This document shows positions 47,405 through 59,884 of a stretch of 64,000 nt of DNA, piece by piece. Below the pieces are notes generated by a model. That model worked only from the letters and a program-made list of their open reading frames with translations. It did not search any database and had not been told where the DNA came from. Origin of the DNA: Harmothoe impar (lineage: Eukaryota; Annelida; Polychaeta; Phyllodocida; Polynoidae). A program made the position numbers and the translations under genes. The DNA lies in the NCBI GenBank assembly GCA_947462335.1, contig OX381717.1:49581523-49645522 (forward strand). Direction: 5' to 3'. The first letter of the stretch is position 1; every line of letters starts with the position of its first letter.

Positions 47405-47532
47405 TATTACTAGCTACTTTGTAACATTGGCACACGTTCTGAGTGTTTAAATGAGATAACATTACTTGGGCCAATGAGAATAAAAAGTATTTGATGTCCC
47501 AGTGTCATCATTGAATTAGCATAGGGCAATGT
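47405..47532. repeat. decayed solitary 182-bp satellite monomer
   Basis: AGCTACTTTGTAACATTGGC, then TTCTGAGTGTTTAAATGAGA and ATCATTGAATTAGCA, aligns to the satellite monomer at roughly 70-75% identity by eye. It is far more diverged than any monomer in the array, so it may represent an ancestral or long-stranded copy. Confidence 0.7.
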
Positions 47533-47872
47533 TCGTCTGCCTGATTTTCCCAGTTTAACATAATTTAGGCTTATTACTAGGTGAGGTGCCAACCTATCTA
47601 TGTTCTTATAGTAACAGAGGTCAACACAGGTAATCACAGTGCAATATAAGATACTTTATTAAAAAAGCACTAACCCCTGACCCAGTCGTTCAGGGGGGTA
47701 TTATCTTCTTTATTCCTGATAATATTTTCCTTTATTTATCCTTGACATAAGGAAAGAAATACATAGCTCAGACTTACATAAAAATACACTGGCATATCAA
47801 GTAATGAAATGAATAACAATAACATGAATTACACAAAGCTAACAATATGTCACTGATCTTTTTTGAGTAGTG

Positions 47873-47878
47873 TTTATT
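47873..47878 (-). terminator. poly(A) signal of the minus-strand gene
   Basis: AATAAA on the minus strand, about 160 nt beyond the stop at 48037-48039. Confidence 0.45.
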
Positions 47879-48036
47879 TCTTAAACATAAAATTAACAAT
47901 AAACATCCTATGTCTGCGTTCTTGTCTGCATATAGCTACCTGCTGGTGGGCCAATGGAGTAGGGTGTAGATACCCCAGTGCCAAACGCATCTCAAGGCCT
48001 CTGTTTAGCATCTCCTGTGACACTGTTCCAATTACA

Positions 48037-51000
48037 TTAATAAAGTAGTTCCTTCATGTTGCGGAGTTGACCTCTTGTTTGAGCTTCTCTCAGCAGACTA
48101 TCGTTAGCCACTAAAATGGAATAGAAAGTGCTTTTGATGTACATGTGGGTACAGTAAAACCTAATGTGTCATCTTCTGTGTAATGGAATTCTTTGACAAA
48201 ACATTCAGATTGTTTTTAACCTGTTTGAGAATTGTGTTTTAATCTTTATTTCTTGTATTTTTCGTTGTTGAATGACAGATACATGTCAAGCGTCTTTATG
48301 TCATCCACATGTTTAAATGAAAATTCTTATGATTGTAATTGCGTATTTAATATTTGGTAATAGATTACACGAAGGATATATAATGATTATCTGTAATCAC
48401 TTTTTCAATTTCTGGAATATTACGGCTACTACGCAAGTCAGATCACCAGGGTAGCTTATAGGATTGGCACACAGTGTGGGTGCAGCTTCTACTTGAGTTT
48501 GTATATGTATATGTGAAAGTTACCATAACTTAACCTCTGTGTGACTTATTTATATTATTTGTTAAAGTTAGAGGTGCTGCCAATACACGAGTTCTGCTTC
48601 TATGCGAAGTTTTACAGTATATAATAATGTATAATGTATTTCAATGCCAATATATTTATAATTCTAAGTAATATCAATATTCAAGTGAATAATTGGTAAA
48701 AGGCTTGGGCATGCAAGCTGGCCAGTACCTGTTTCATGTACAGGAGAATGTCTGACACGGCACCTTGTGTTTCTAGATCTTCTCTTGGTTGGAGTTTTTC
48801 CTATAGTAAGAGAATAAATCATGTTGGGTGATAAATGAAGGGATGTGTTGTTAAAAGTTGTCATTACGCAATGTAATGTGCTAAAATGAGGGAGAAAAAA
48901 AGTTAATAGTGAGTCAGCCTGACTTGCTTGAATGTACAAAATGCAATAAGAAATGTTTAAGGAATCAAAGTATCTGAAGAATTAAGTGAACATAAAAGAG
49001 TAATATATACATATAAGAATAGAGTTATATACACATATAAGAATAGAGTTATATACACATATAAGAATAGAGTTATATACAAATATAAGAATAGGGGTTG
49101 TCAGGCAACCATTTGAGGAAGTGAAGGATCATTTTGATACAAACATTAGTTTTCAAATCATATGAAGTTATTCAACATGAATGGCATGAGACATTAAACG
49201 ACTCAATCAAAAGATCATAAAACAGTGTGAGTAGTACCTGATGGACTAGGAGGTTGTGAGACTATTGTACTGGGAGGCACATGTTCCATATCATCTACTC
49301 CTGTATATATGAGAAAGACATAATAATGGATAGCACCTTAACTACATTAATGGTAAAGAATTGTGTGATAAGGAGATGGCGATGAAATCTCATTAAATTT
49401 CTTTTATAATAAAGATATTGGCAGATATGCAGGGATATTGAGAGGGCCACACCCTGTGCCATTGGACACATTGACATCTTTAATTTGTGCATTAAATTCC
49501 CCCAAATAAGCATCCATTTGTTCTTTGGTAGTATTCTCAATTGCTTTCTTAGAATAGTACAACTACCCTTGATTATCCAAAGTAGTGCATTGGCAAAAAT
49601 CTTGTCAACATCCCTAGATGTGGTAGATTTCTTGTAGCAAACAGTATAGCATTACAAATCATTTCAAATACAATAAAGATTGAGCGTGTGAGTGGTCTCA
49701 CAGATGACTCAGGGTCAGCTGAATCTATAGCTTATCATGTACTTAGATATTATACATGTACTCCCTTATAATCATTCATTGGTCCATTCTGGCATCAGAA
49801 ATGAATTCCTTGTTAAGAAGTACCCTCAAGTCATGTGTTATACATGTATGTCATTCCATTTCAGGCCAGCAGGTTGGTGTGGGTGAGCAGGTGGGTGTGG
49901 GAGAGCAGGTGGGTGTGGGTGTGTAGGTGGGTGTGGGCGACAGTTGCAGGCTGCGGGCATCTACCGCCTTTTGTCCATATCAAAAAGCGTGCCGATCGGA
50001 CGATAAACGGCGAAGATATGGGTGGTACAGTTTTTCTTTGCACTCTTTTTGTGCTGCTGCTCTGGGACACTCGTGCTGTCTCCTTGAGGCCTCTCGGACT
50101 ACAAGAAATGTTTGTGGTGCCACCATGGGGTGGTATGAGAACTAAAACAAATCCTTGTTCTTGGTATGTTTAGGGTATTGTAAGAAGTTCATTTAAGTAA
50201 TTTAAATAATATGGAGGGCAGTTTAGCTTGATTGAATGGCATTTTAATATGTGAGATGGTAGATTTATGTCAGAATGATAGAAATATGATACCTGTCTGG
50301 TCAGATGAGCATTTCTATCAGCTCCATTTTTTTTAACCTTGGAGCCTATGGAAAGTTCATTTAGAGGGTAGTCATTTAACAGTACTTAAGTGTTTAAAGA
50401 AAAGAGAGAAAAAATAGCCAAAGATCACAGTTCATTTGTGAGTAGAAGAAAAGAGATATTGATTTACTTTTTGAAGGAAATATTTGTCGCCCGATTTTTT
50501 TTTTTTGAATGTAATATTTATTCTGGAGGTGTCAGGTTGGGCTCCTGTAATAAACAGTGTTCACACAGTGTGGTGCCCATATTCTCCTGGCTCCAGATGG
50601 CCTTTTTGGGAGATTGATTACAGGCTATTGGCGTGTACTAGGCAGTTACATACTAATAATAATACAATATGAAGGTATGTTCAGATAGATGGTAAACAAT
50701 TATTGACATGTTTGCCCCGATGTTGCCCATTCTTTTGTTTTATTGTATTTTTTCTAACTAAGGGAGTGCTCATTTTTTAACAACAGGGGGGGGGGTGGTG
50801 GATTTGGGGGGGGGGTAAAAAATTCAGACCCCTCTTGGGGGGGGCAAAAAAATTCAAATTTGAGGGGAAAAGCCCGCGCGTTACTATGCTACAAAGGGGC
50901 GCGAACGCGCGCGATTTTCGGCCTGCCGGGGGGGGATAAAAAATTTGGACCCCTCTAGAGGGGGGGTAGAAAAAAATTTGCGCGCTCCGCCCCCCCCTGT

Positions 51001-52746
51001 TGTTAAAAAATGACCACTCCCTAAAATAGAAACTGAGTGATAAGCATTTTTGAATGGCCAAGAAACGTCTTAAAGAAAAAGCCAGGCGTCGTATATGCCT
51101 CAGGGTATGAACCCTGAGTCAAAAACGGTACCTAAGTCACATGTGATTATCACAGTTTCCCCACAACAGAATAATGATTATGACAGGTCAGGCCTTATGG
51201 ATAGTGTTTTCCTTCAATATATTACCTATTAAAGAACTATCTATGTAGAGTTGTAGATGTACCTCAGTTTAATTTGATATATACACTAGACTTTATCATA
51301 TCCTGAACTTTCATTTATAACTATGTTCTATACGAGATACTTGGGATGCATGATATATGTATTACCTGATTCACTGTGAGATGGAGATGGCTGATCAGAG
51401 TCAACAACCAGGTTGGTGGCTGCCTCAACTTCTTTTACAAGGAAAGACATTAATGCTGGTGATTATGTTGTAAAATGAATAAATTAGGTTAAAATTTTTG
51501 ATTGTCTGCATCTAGTACTTTTAGTACATGTGTATAGCATAATGAAAATGCCCAAGAAATTATTAATAGGGAAAATATCAGACTAGTAGATGTCTCATAC
51601 TAGGTTTAAAGGAAGTAAATGTAAAGGTAGTATAGTTTGGACTTTTAAAAAGGTGGTTGGATGAAAGTGGTGGTTCTATGAGGGGGCAGTTGACGTCACT
51701 AAAATATGTAAAAATGACAAAATATACCTTGTGATTCGTGGACTATCTGATAAGCATTATCAAGGTAACGTAGCAGCTTGCCCTGCTTGTGGGGCACAAG
51801 AGGTCGATGGAGGAGCTGTTTTATATTTTCCAATTTCTCCATAGCTAGACCAGTATGTGCATAATAATCCACTGCAAGTAAAGAGGAACAGACAATTTAT
51901 AAAAGTTGGGTAGCATATATTTGACAAATAGGAAATTCTATGGATGAAAAGTTAAGAGTAGCGATCAACCTTAACCTCTCAATGCTGCAATTGAAGCCAT
52001 ATTCATGCTAATCACTATGAGAAAAAAATATTCTTACCCTGTGTAGCAATTTGAGGCAAGTTGTCCAAGGATGTATTAACTCCCCATTTCTCTCTGGCAT
52101 AAAACAGGAATGTCTATTTAGTAATGAGAATATATAGAAATGCAAAAAGTATGCTAAAAACTAGTTGGACACAATATTAATGACATGGTATCAAAAATTC
52201 GGCCTATCTGTGGAAGAAAATTAGTTAAATCTCACATTTCAAGATCGAATATTCATCTATTCTAAAATTTACCTTCATAGTGATGATTTTGGTTTTAGAG
52301 AAGAAACATTGTGTGTACTGGAGAAATGTATGTTGTCCAGCTAAAGTTTCCATATTCATCTTAATATTACATGAAAGGTGGTATAAGACACTTCATTAAT
52401 TTAAGACACATCTTTAATTGGCATAGCCTATAAACGTCATAGTGCGAAAGAGTACCTTCTGAGGTCATCATCTATGCTGCTGTAGAGTTGGCACTTTTTA
52501 AGATGGCACACTTGCAGATCCTTCTCACACAATATGAACGTGATGGGATCCTGAGCAGGAGGAGGATTCTCCGCGATATACCGGGCCACTATGGGATGCA
52601 GTCTGTTGTGTAGGAGGAGGAGTACTGGTTTTGTTCTCCCCTTGCTCTGAATCTTTGGGTTAGCCTGCACCATCTTCTCCCACATAGGCTGGAGCTCTTT
52701 GCTAATGAACTTTGACACAACCGTCTTGGGCACTGGCATGGCTAAT
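48037..52746 (-). CDS. unrecognised seven-exon protein, 252 aa
   Basis: Minus-strand exons, 5' to 3': 52746-52456 (ATG at 52739-52737), 52093-52038, 51871-51728, 51431-51366, 49300-49238, 48800-48729 and 48110-48037 (stop TAA). Every border is GT-AG and every phase matches; the last five introns are all phase 1. The total CDS of 759 nt divides by three. The first ~160 residues look folded (MPVPKTVVSKFISKELQPMW, KCQLYSSIDDDLRRREKWGV, KQGKLLRYLDNAYQIVHESQ). The C-terminal third is Ser/Pro-rich with a basic GKTPTKRRSRNTR patch suggesting nuclear location, then a short helical tail ending MKELLY. I do not recognise the family. The splice evidence makes it a real gene in my view. The acceptor at 52747 implies a 5' non-coding exon upstream. 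Confidence 0.7.
49013..49096. repeat. 24-bp tandem repeat, ~3.5 copies
   Basis: TATATACACATATAAGAATA GAGT repeated head to tail, in an intron of the minus-strand gene. Confidence 0.85.
49430..49615. mobile_element. short CAGGGAT-family MITE
   Basis: Left end CAGGGATATTGAGAGGGCCA matches the left end of the 14233 element (CAGGGATATTGCGAGGGCC). The right end is CAACATCCCT. Flanks AGATATG and AGATGTG could be a 7-bp duplication with one change. At 186 bp it is an internal-deletion form. Confidence 0.65.
49865..49945. repeat. GT/AG-rich minisatellite
   Basis: Four near-copies of GCAGGTGGGTGTGGGAGA, about 18-20 bp each, inside an intron of the minus-strand gene. The open frames across it are not supported. 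Confidence 0.6.
50762..51021. mobile_element. Harbinger-like MITE, copy 2
   Basis: Same termini as the element at 255-544 (GGGAGTGCTCATTTTTTAAC), again flanked by TAA (50759-50761, 51022-51024), with G-tract-rich interior. It is intronic in the minus-strand gene. Confidence 0.75.
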
Positions 52747-53317
52747 CTGAAAAAAAGGGATTTAAATGGAATTTTTGAATGAGTATAATTCAGGAGCATT
52801 TTCTTAATACGTGTGTATACAGGCAGCACAGGTCTACCCATTAATAGTTTGATATAGTTTTATTTCATAAATATAGGGCCGATGAAAGGTGGATTAAGGT
52901 GGGGGCACTACCAAAACCTGTATCTATAGATCTATAGGCCTAGTGCTTCTTTTCCCTCCAACTATCACGCAAGTCAAGGCCTATTTTACCTCAATCTCAT
53001 GGACTATTTTAGCAGATTTTAACTCCCAGCCTCCCCCCCTAGGAAAAACAAAAAACAATGGCGTCTGGAGGGCAGGGACCAACCACCGGTGGCACCCTTC
53101 CCTGGTCATCACAGTGCACGGGAAACCTCACTTATAGGTCGAATTGGAGTTTTTTTTGTGTTTTTTTGGGGGGGAGCTAGACCCCCACCCCAGACCCCCC
53201 TAAAGCATCCTTTGCCTTGCCAAATTGTGTAGTATTTATGATATTCTGCCCTTATTACGAATCCCCTTAAATTGGCCCCCCCCTTTTAGTGGGATACCAC
53301 CCTAGATTTGGGTCGAG

Positions 53318-53990
53318 TTTGAGTTTGAGTTTAATAGTTTTATTGGCCACATATTCATTACAAAATAGGATTCTTTTCAATATACAGCCATTGGCGCCTT
53401 CGGTATACACAGTCAAGCAGATCGGTAATAAATTATAATGACTCCAACAGAAATGATTGATGTGCATATACAGCGCAACAGATACAAAATAACAATCAAA
53501 TACATGTGAACATACAGGATTATAGGAGGGTCCAGGATCTCTCACGAAGAGTAAAGAGCAGTAACACATGGTTTCCACGAGCAATGATGGGCAAATGACA
53601 TGATCAATCCGAGGAAAACAACCGAGTTAATTAAATTGTTGAACATAGACAAGTTTCTATGACGGCGGTCCTACTTAACTCTGAGCGGTCCAACATTGAA
53701 CTACGACTGAGGATTTACAACTGAGCAATTTTCATCTTGAAGGTGGCTAAGCTATCTGAGTGCTGGGTTTCAGCTGACAGCCGGTTCCAGGCTAACATAC
53801 CCCGATAAAGAGGGCTTGCTCTGAACAGTTCAAAGATAGGTCTATTAACCTTGATTTTTACAAATATATTATTTCTTAGTGCTCTACGTGGCACCAGAAT
53901 GTGATCAATATCCTGAGTGTATTTATACATGAAACACAGTAGATGTAAAGTTCTACGTTCGGACAGCCTAATCAAACCACCTAGTATATG
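53318..53990 (-). pseudogene. 5'-truncated non-LTR retrotransposon, 3' end
   Basis: On the minus strand the frame at 53975-53715 reads RTLHLLCFMYKYTQ, LVPRRALRN, SPLYRGMLAWNRL and FKMKIAQL, the standard C-terminal region of CR1/L2/jockey-like reverse-transcriptase ORFs. A ~390-bp 3' UTR follows, and the element ends in a repeated AAACTC tail at about 53318-53335, a known tail style for this class. The reverse transcriptase core is missing. Confidence 0.7.
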
Positions 53991-54000
53991 TAAATCAGTT

Positions 54001-54048
54001 GTACGAATATCACGGGGTGTAAATCAGTTGTACGAATATCACGGGCAT
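54001..54048. repeat. 28-bp direct duplication
   Basis: GTAAATCAGTTGTACGAATA TCACGGG occurs twice in succession at the border of the retrotransposon relic. Confidence 0.75.
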
Positions 54049-54330
54049 AAAATATACCCCTTTTTACAGGAACTTTTCAACTTTTTGGTTGGGTATTCTT
54101 GGTCTAAAAACATACCCCTTTTGCTCCAAAATGGCCTAAAAAGGACCCCTAATGGCGGGTCCGGCTGGACCCGCCAGTAGGACCGAAAAAGGACCCCTTT
54201 CCCGGGTTTTTGTGAACGGACATAGTTACTATAGATGATATAGGGAGTGCCCCCCCCCCCGGGGAGTAGATCTAGTCTATCTAGTCAATCAATCACAGCA
54301 TGATCTGTGCTCTAATCTAATCTAGCTAAT

Positions 54331-54480
54331 GATCACGGCAAACTGTGGCCGATGATCACGGCAAACTGTGGCCCATGATCACGGCAAAAAGTGGCACATG
54401 ATCACGGCAAACTGTGGCCCATGATCACGGCGAACTGTGGCCATGATAACAGCAAACACTGGCCATTATTCATGGCAAAC
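54331..54480. repeat. ~23-bp tandem repeat, six to seven copies
   Basis: GATCACGGCAAACTGTGGCC plus CAT repeated, decaying to the right (GATAACAGCAAACACTGGCC). Confidence 0.88.
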
Positions 54481-54599
54481 AAAATCAAAACAATCTGCCC
54501 GAAGTTAGGTGACGTAGTAACGTCGCTAGGTAACGTTAAAGATTTTTTTTATTTTTCAATCGATCTTCATCAAAAAAGTTCATGTCAGTGATTGATGAT

Positions 54600-56300
54600 C
54601 ATAATCACGTCAAAAAAAAAAGACCCCCCCTCCCAATGGGTAAAAAAATAAGCCCCCCCCCCTCCGAATAGGTTGAAAAAAAAAGACCCCCCCCCTCCGA
54701 ATAGGTTAAAAAAAAGACCCCCCCTTACCATAGACGTTTATAAATACTTAATAATGGCATCAATGACATACAAAGTCTACATAGTCCTATACTATAACCT
54801 ATTATATCATGTGCTTAACCATTATTTGAGGGAGTGGCTATAGGGCTTAACAGTATGCCCCCTATGTTGAATATTTTTGCATCTCCAACATGTGGAGAGC
54901 ATACATTTTTCTGGTTTTGTAGCGCGTCGATTTTATTTTGCTGAAAATGGGTGTAATTCTTTTGGTCTCCACCTACACGTCCTGCTGATACTGGTTGGTA
55001 GATGTACCATGAAATGTCCCAGCTTAAAACAAAGATTGATGTTTGATGAAGGGATACTTTATAACGTTATAGTAGTGGCAAAACTGAGGAAAATTTTGAA
55101 AATCTAGAGGTCAATTGGACCATTTTAATGTATCCTGGTATATATAACTTGCAGTTAGATGAACAAGATCACTATATAAACCTAGTTTTGTTTTCCATAG
55201 GCTAGGATCAGTAAGAAATAGGGAGCTCAGGGTGAGAATTTAAAGTTAGACAAAGAATCACAGGGGAATGTGTCTTGGTATATAGGCCTAACGGAATACC
55301 CCTAAAAAAAAAGACCCCCCCCTGATTTGCACACCACCCCCCCTGGCATAAATAATGAACGCTCCCTAAATGCTGCAAATTCCTCCATAAATTCCGACCA
55401 CTGCATAAAGCTTAGACGAGTATAAAGTGACTGCAGAGGGGTTTTCGGCGACCTGGCAACCTGGGCCGTTTTCGGCCGTTTTCCAGGCGACTTTTCGACC
55501 TGATGCAATAATTTAAGCGACCTAGCGACTTTTGCACAAAATTCATACATGCCAACTCTCCCGGATTACCCGGGAGACTCCCGGTTTTGGGTCAATTTTT
55601 GAGTGGTCTCCCAGTTGGCCCTCGGTTTCCCGGTTTCTCCTGGTTTTAGGCTTTCCAGAGCTGAAAGAATTTTTCAAATATTCCTACTGGAACCGAAGTT
55701 ATTAAAATATTCCCATAAGTCACCAGAATACATATTTGAGATCCAGATTTTTTTTTTTTTTCTTCTAAATTTGCTATTATCTAAAAGTCAAATCTTCTGT
55801 AAGCCACGCCGGCCTAGGTTGGAGAGAGGAATAGGCCTACAAGTATTGTCGGGGAGGAGGGGCATATGGGATCACTGTTCATTTATTATTTACAGGGAGG
55901 GGGGCGTAAAAATGCCCAACCCCTCTTGAGGGGGGGGGGCGCGTAAAAAAAGCAGCCTATTTTGCGCAAAAAAAGCAGCGCATTACTTTAGTTGAAAGGG
56001 GGGGGGGGGGGCGAAAAATGTTCACTCCTCCTCACAAAATGTCACCACTCCCCCTCTAATTAAAAAATGAACACTCCCTAAACCAGGCATGCAAACTCAC
56101 ATGAGCTCCAGAAGGGGGGGGGGGTCATGCGCTACTAAATTCGCGACATTTTTAGGAATACCCCTAAAAAAAAAGGGCCCCCCCTAAGAATAGGGTAAAA
56201 AAAAAGGCCCCCCCCCCCCTTTGAATACCCCTAAAAAAAATTGCCCCCCCCTCAAATGCTCACCCCCCCCCCCTGCCATAAATAATGAACACTCCCTTAG
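54600..56300. repeat. cluster of G/C-tract MITE fragments
   Basis: Multiple partial ends of the form AATGAACACTCCCT (about 55355, 56060, 56285) and runs of AAAAAGACCCCCCC (54610-54725, 55300, 56165-56230) indicate several decayed, nested copies related to the Harbinger-like family. A piece at 55648-55710 is shared with 1628 and 14329. No gene is visible. Confidence 0.55.
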
Positions 56301-56495
56301 GGGGTGCAGATAGGTCCCCCCCTTAGGTCGGGAAGTCGCCGAAATTAAGGGGGCCAGGTCACAAAGTCGCTTTTTTGGCCCCTTTGACCTATTGTTAATT
56401 TTGTACAAAAGTCGCCAGGTCACTTATATTATTGCCTTAGGTCGAAAGTCGCCTTCAAAACGGCCCAGGTCGCCAGCTCGCTTTTGACCAGGCGC
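55430..56495. repeat. large imperfect inverted repeat rich in GGCGACCTGG
   Basis: GGCGACCTGGCAACCTGGGC at about 55447 has a diverged reverse-complement partner at about 56330-56490 (GTCGCCAGGTCACTT, CCCAGGTCGCCAGCTCG). The arms enclose the MITE cluster, so they may be the ends of a ~1-kb element. Confidence 0.45.
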
Positions 56496-56721
56496 TACCG
56501 TAAATTCTCGCGTATAAGCCTAACTCTCGTATAAGCCGCACCCCGAGTTTGGGCCGATCCTATAAGCCGCACTGGCCATCTGATTATGGTGGATTTACTA
56601 CTGTTCTATATTAGCAAAAACTCGCGTATAAGCCGCACCCTGACTCTGGGCCGATTCTATAAGCCGCACTGGCAATCTGACTCTCGTACTAGCCGCGGCT
56701 TATACGCGAGAATTTACGGTA
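56496..56721. mobile_element. TATAAGCCGC-type MITE with perfect TIRs
   Basis: The left end TACCGTAAATTCTCGCGTAT and the right end, its exact reverse complement, give a 24-bp or longer TIR. The inside contains direct repeats of TATAAGCCGCACC and TGGGCCGAT. The terminal TA could be a target duplication. Relics occur at 31257 and 39051. Confidence 0.75.
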
Positions 56722-56975
56722 CTTACGTAGGATTTCACGAACCAGGTGTAGCCTTGAACGTGGCGGCGCCTTGACCCCCTCTTTATGTTAGAATCCCTCT
56801 AAGCCTCCGGATCCTGTCAAAACTTAGCTACGATGCAGTCAGTCTGTAAACTCCTCCGAATACCGACGATACTCAGTCTAAGCTAAGCCCCGCCCTCCCT
56901 CCGTCGCTTCCACTTCCCCCTGTCCCCTCAGCGCATGCTCAAGCGGTCGCTCGATCCCCGATAGTGTTTTCGTAG

Positions 56976-57003
56976 GTGTACAGTACTTACTTCTTACAGT
57001 GTA
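56976..57003. repeat. terminus of the TACAG-type element
   Basis: GTACAGTACTTACTTCTTAC AGTGTAAC matches the terminal sequence of the 993-1063 palindrome. Confidence 0.6.
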
Positions 57004-57557
57004 ACATTTTTTTGTTAGCTGGAAATGCACCTATAAGGCTAGTGCTATAACATAGAGAGACTTGGGCTATAGCCAGCTGGATTTTTGGAACAGCAAACAC
57101 TTACAATGGACACCCAACGCAATGAGTAACACACAATGTATTCTATGATTCATAAATTCTGTACCTAGACCTAGGCCTACATATTGAGCAAATGGCAGTC
57201 GCTTCCTTATGGTCTGTAATTTCCTTAGGGGAAGACAATAGTATGTGTCATTATGTTGCTATAAGTGACAGTCACACAAGGTTTACGCAATGGTTGTTAT
57301 TGATAATAAAGCTATAATACATTGTAATAATGGCCTAACTCTCTCCCTTACTACGTCATTAGTAATGTTAATGCAGTAATATCGTCAGAAATTCAGTTAG
57401 AACGACCATTTTTGTACATTGTGATTACTAAATAAAAGAATACAAATTTAAATGTTAGATATCATGTGGTGTTTTTTTTAATGATTTTCTTTTGTGGTAA
57501 TCGTTGTGACAAAATATTAAAATATTCTCTTTGTTTTGATAAGGTTTAGACACTTTT

Positions 57558-58175
57558 GATATGGTCAAGGACTATGATCTAGTGAAGCATCGGGAAAGTC
57601 CTGACGATGATTCGACAGGCCCTAGTGTATGTGTAGTTCTACTGCATTTAATACAGTAGTAGACATAGGCCTAGGCCTAGGCTATTGATAGGCCCAGGCT
57701 AATTGATAAAGACCAACCTCGGTTAAATGAATAAGTCCTACCAAACATAATAATTAACTCCCCTAGACGATAATAGTAGAGCAGGTTAATTTGGGATTGT
57801 TTTGAATGTTTATTGGTTCCTGGGAGTTGATGATAAAATCTCTACCATCCGCTATGACAGCGCGGGAACACTTTATGCAATAGCGCCACCGCGTTGCAGT
57901 GGGAATGCCGACAACCATAATTTTACCACAAGGCGGCGCAAGGGTGCGGCGGCCAAATTCGGATGTTTTGGCCCCGAAAGTCAGCTATTTAGAATTGCAT
58001 CTCCTGCCTAACAGGTACTTTAACTTTAGGTAAGTTTCATTCCCCTAGATAACAGGTGTTCGGTAGACTACCAGGAGAAAATGAATATCCCGGTTTGATG
58101 AATTGTATGATCTGTGGAAGAAAGAGAAGTTGGCCAGGAACACTGCTCTAGTTGTTGTGAGCGATATTGGGTGAG
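57558..58175 (+). other. possible short exons of an unidentified gene
   Basis: ATGGTCAAGGACTATGATCT (about 57560) opens a 22-codon frame ending at a GTATGT donor (about 57628). A second open stretch, about 58093-58172, reads FDELYDLWKKEKLARNTALV and ends at a GGTGAGT donor, but has an in-frame stop just upstream and no nearby acceptor. Either could be a 5' exon of a gene extending out of view, or chance. Confidence 0.25.
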
Positions 58176-58649
58176 TATGCCGATGTTTTCAGTGTTGAGG
58201 AAGCCAATCAACAAAACATGTCAAACATATCTCTGACTGTATATACTATACTATAGCTAGACTGTATATTGTATGTCGGATGCAACTTTAGAGAGGGCCA
58301 GTAGGCCTATCTATGCTATAGACTATACCGTAGTAGGCCTACGGATTTAAATATTATATTGAATATTGATTACAGAAGTTTTCAAAAGCCTCAAAAGTAA
58401 AATAGATTTAATAGTAGAGGCTTAAAAAAAAGAGGTCAAAAAAGAGAGATCTCGAGAGTCTGACTCTGATTCACATCTGTCTGATCTGACAGTCACAATG
58501 ACATTGTGAATTGTGAGTCTTGTCATCTCTCTCATCTACTATGACTGCTATGAGTATGAGTGAGAAATGTCGACTCCGTTGACCTAGTCTCCAGAGCAAA
58601 CAGTCCCAAATCATACAATTCAACCTGAACTTCACTGTCACTTCCCTTA

Positions 58650-59881
58650 GGGGCCGTCCATTAATTACATACGCATGATGGGGGAGTGGGGGGGTCAGGC
58701 CAAATGCGTACAGATGCGTACAGGGGGGGTGGGGGGGGGGGGTCTAGGCCCATTTTGGCATACGCATTGTGTACGCATAGGGCCGATCTTTTGGTCATTT
58801 TAGACTCAAATTGGTACCTTTTTAGGTCTAAATGTCCAACCAAATTTTGAGAAATTTCTTTTGGATTTTCCAAACATGCCAAATACTATTTGATCCTCCC
58901 CCCCTTCCTACCAACTAGCCATAAGTACCCCTTATTAAGAGGAGCATTGGCTTTAGTTTGCTGCTCTATATAGGTTGGTGTATGTACATGTTTGGACTTA
59001 TAACATGCAAATATTTTTGCAAGGCTGGGGTTTAGAGCGTATTTTTCAATATAGGTTGCTTCTTTTCATGAGGGGGGGGGGGGGGGGCTGGAGCGGGTAT
59101 TTCTCAATATCAGGTGTGTGTGTGGGGGGGGGGGGGGGTAGGTTGCTTTAAGCCTATTGGTAGTGGGGATGGTCAGGAGAAACCTAATGTACTTAGAAAA
59201 TCCTCCACCCCCCCTCCCCCATAAGATACAGATCCTCAAATAGGAGTCCCCGCCCCCCGGGTCCTTGCACTCTCTGTGATACATGTACACAACCTACGTT
59301 CCCCCAAAACACGAGAAAAAGGTGTGTTTTTTTTAATCCTTCCCAATATCCTTAGAATTTAGAAAAAGGGATATTTTTTCCTAGATAAGTCCGTGGATAT
59401 TTAAAAAAGGGGTATTTTAAAAGTTTTAAGCAGTGAATTTCACTGAAAGTAGATAAATTGCAAGTACAATTATGAATATTTCTTTTACCAAATCTCATAA
59501 ATTTACATAACTTCGCAGGATTGGTGATATTAGAATGTGACATATCACTGTATCATATGCTTCTTTCAATCATTAGAAAGGAAGTCTCTTTCCACAAAAA
59601 AAAACAGTACTTTGCTGTCTAGAAAATTGGGGTGTTTTTTTAGCAGAGGGAACCCAGGTCCCCCCCCCCCTACATATGCGCCTGTTAACCCTAAAGTTCC
59701 TCAGTAAATATTTAACGATTCCTTCATTTTATCAGTGGGGAGGGAGGGGGGGGGGGTAAAAGTTAAATGCGTATGTACGCATGGGGGGGGGGGTAGTCCA
59801 AATGCGTACATGGTGCAACAGGGGGGGTGGGGGGGGTCTATTTTGGCCAAAAATGTGCGTACGTAATTAATGGATGGCCCC
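58650..59881. mobile_element. 1.23-kb Harbinger-like non-autonomous element
   Basis: The inverted termini GGGGCCGTCCATTAATTACA and its complement are flanked by a TTA duplication (58647-58649, 59882-59884). The subterminal regions repeat TGCGTACG-type motifs and long G tracts. There is no transposase frame. The interior also carries minus-strand CT-rich tracts and AT-rich sequence. Confidence 0.8.
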
Positions 59882-59884
59882 TTA

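Noticed and set aside
56586..56774. Open frame within the 56.5-kb MITE
   Set aside because: It lies inside a terminal-inverted-repeat element with no coding features.
57558..58175. Two short exons of a plus-strand gene
   Set aside because: The second stretch has an in-frame stop immediately upstream without an acceptor, and no continuation was found before the 58.65-kb transposon; not called as a gene.
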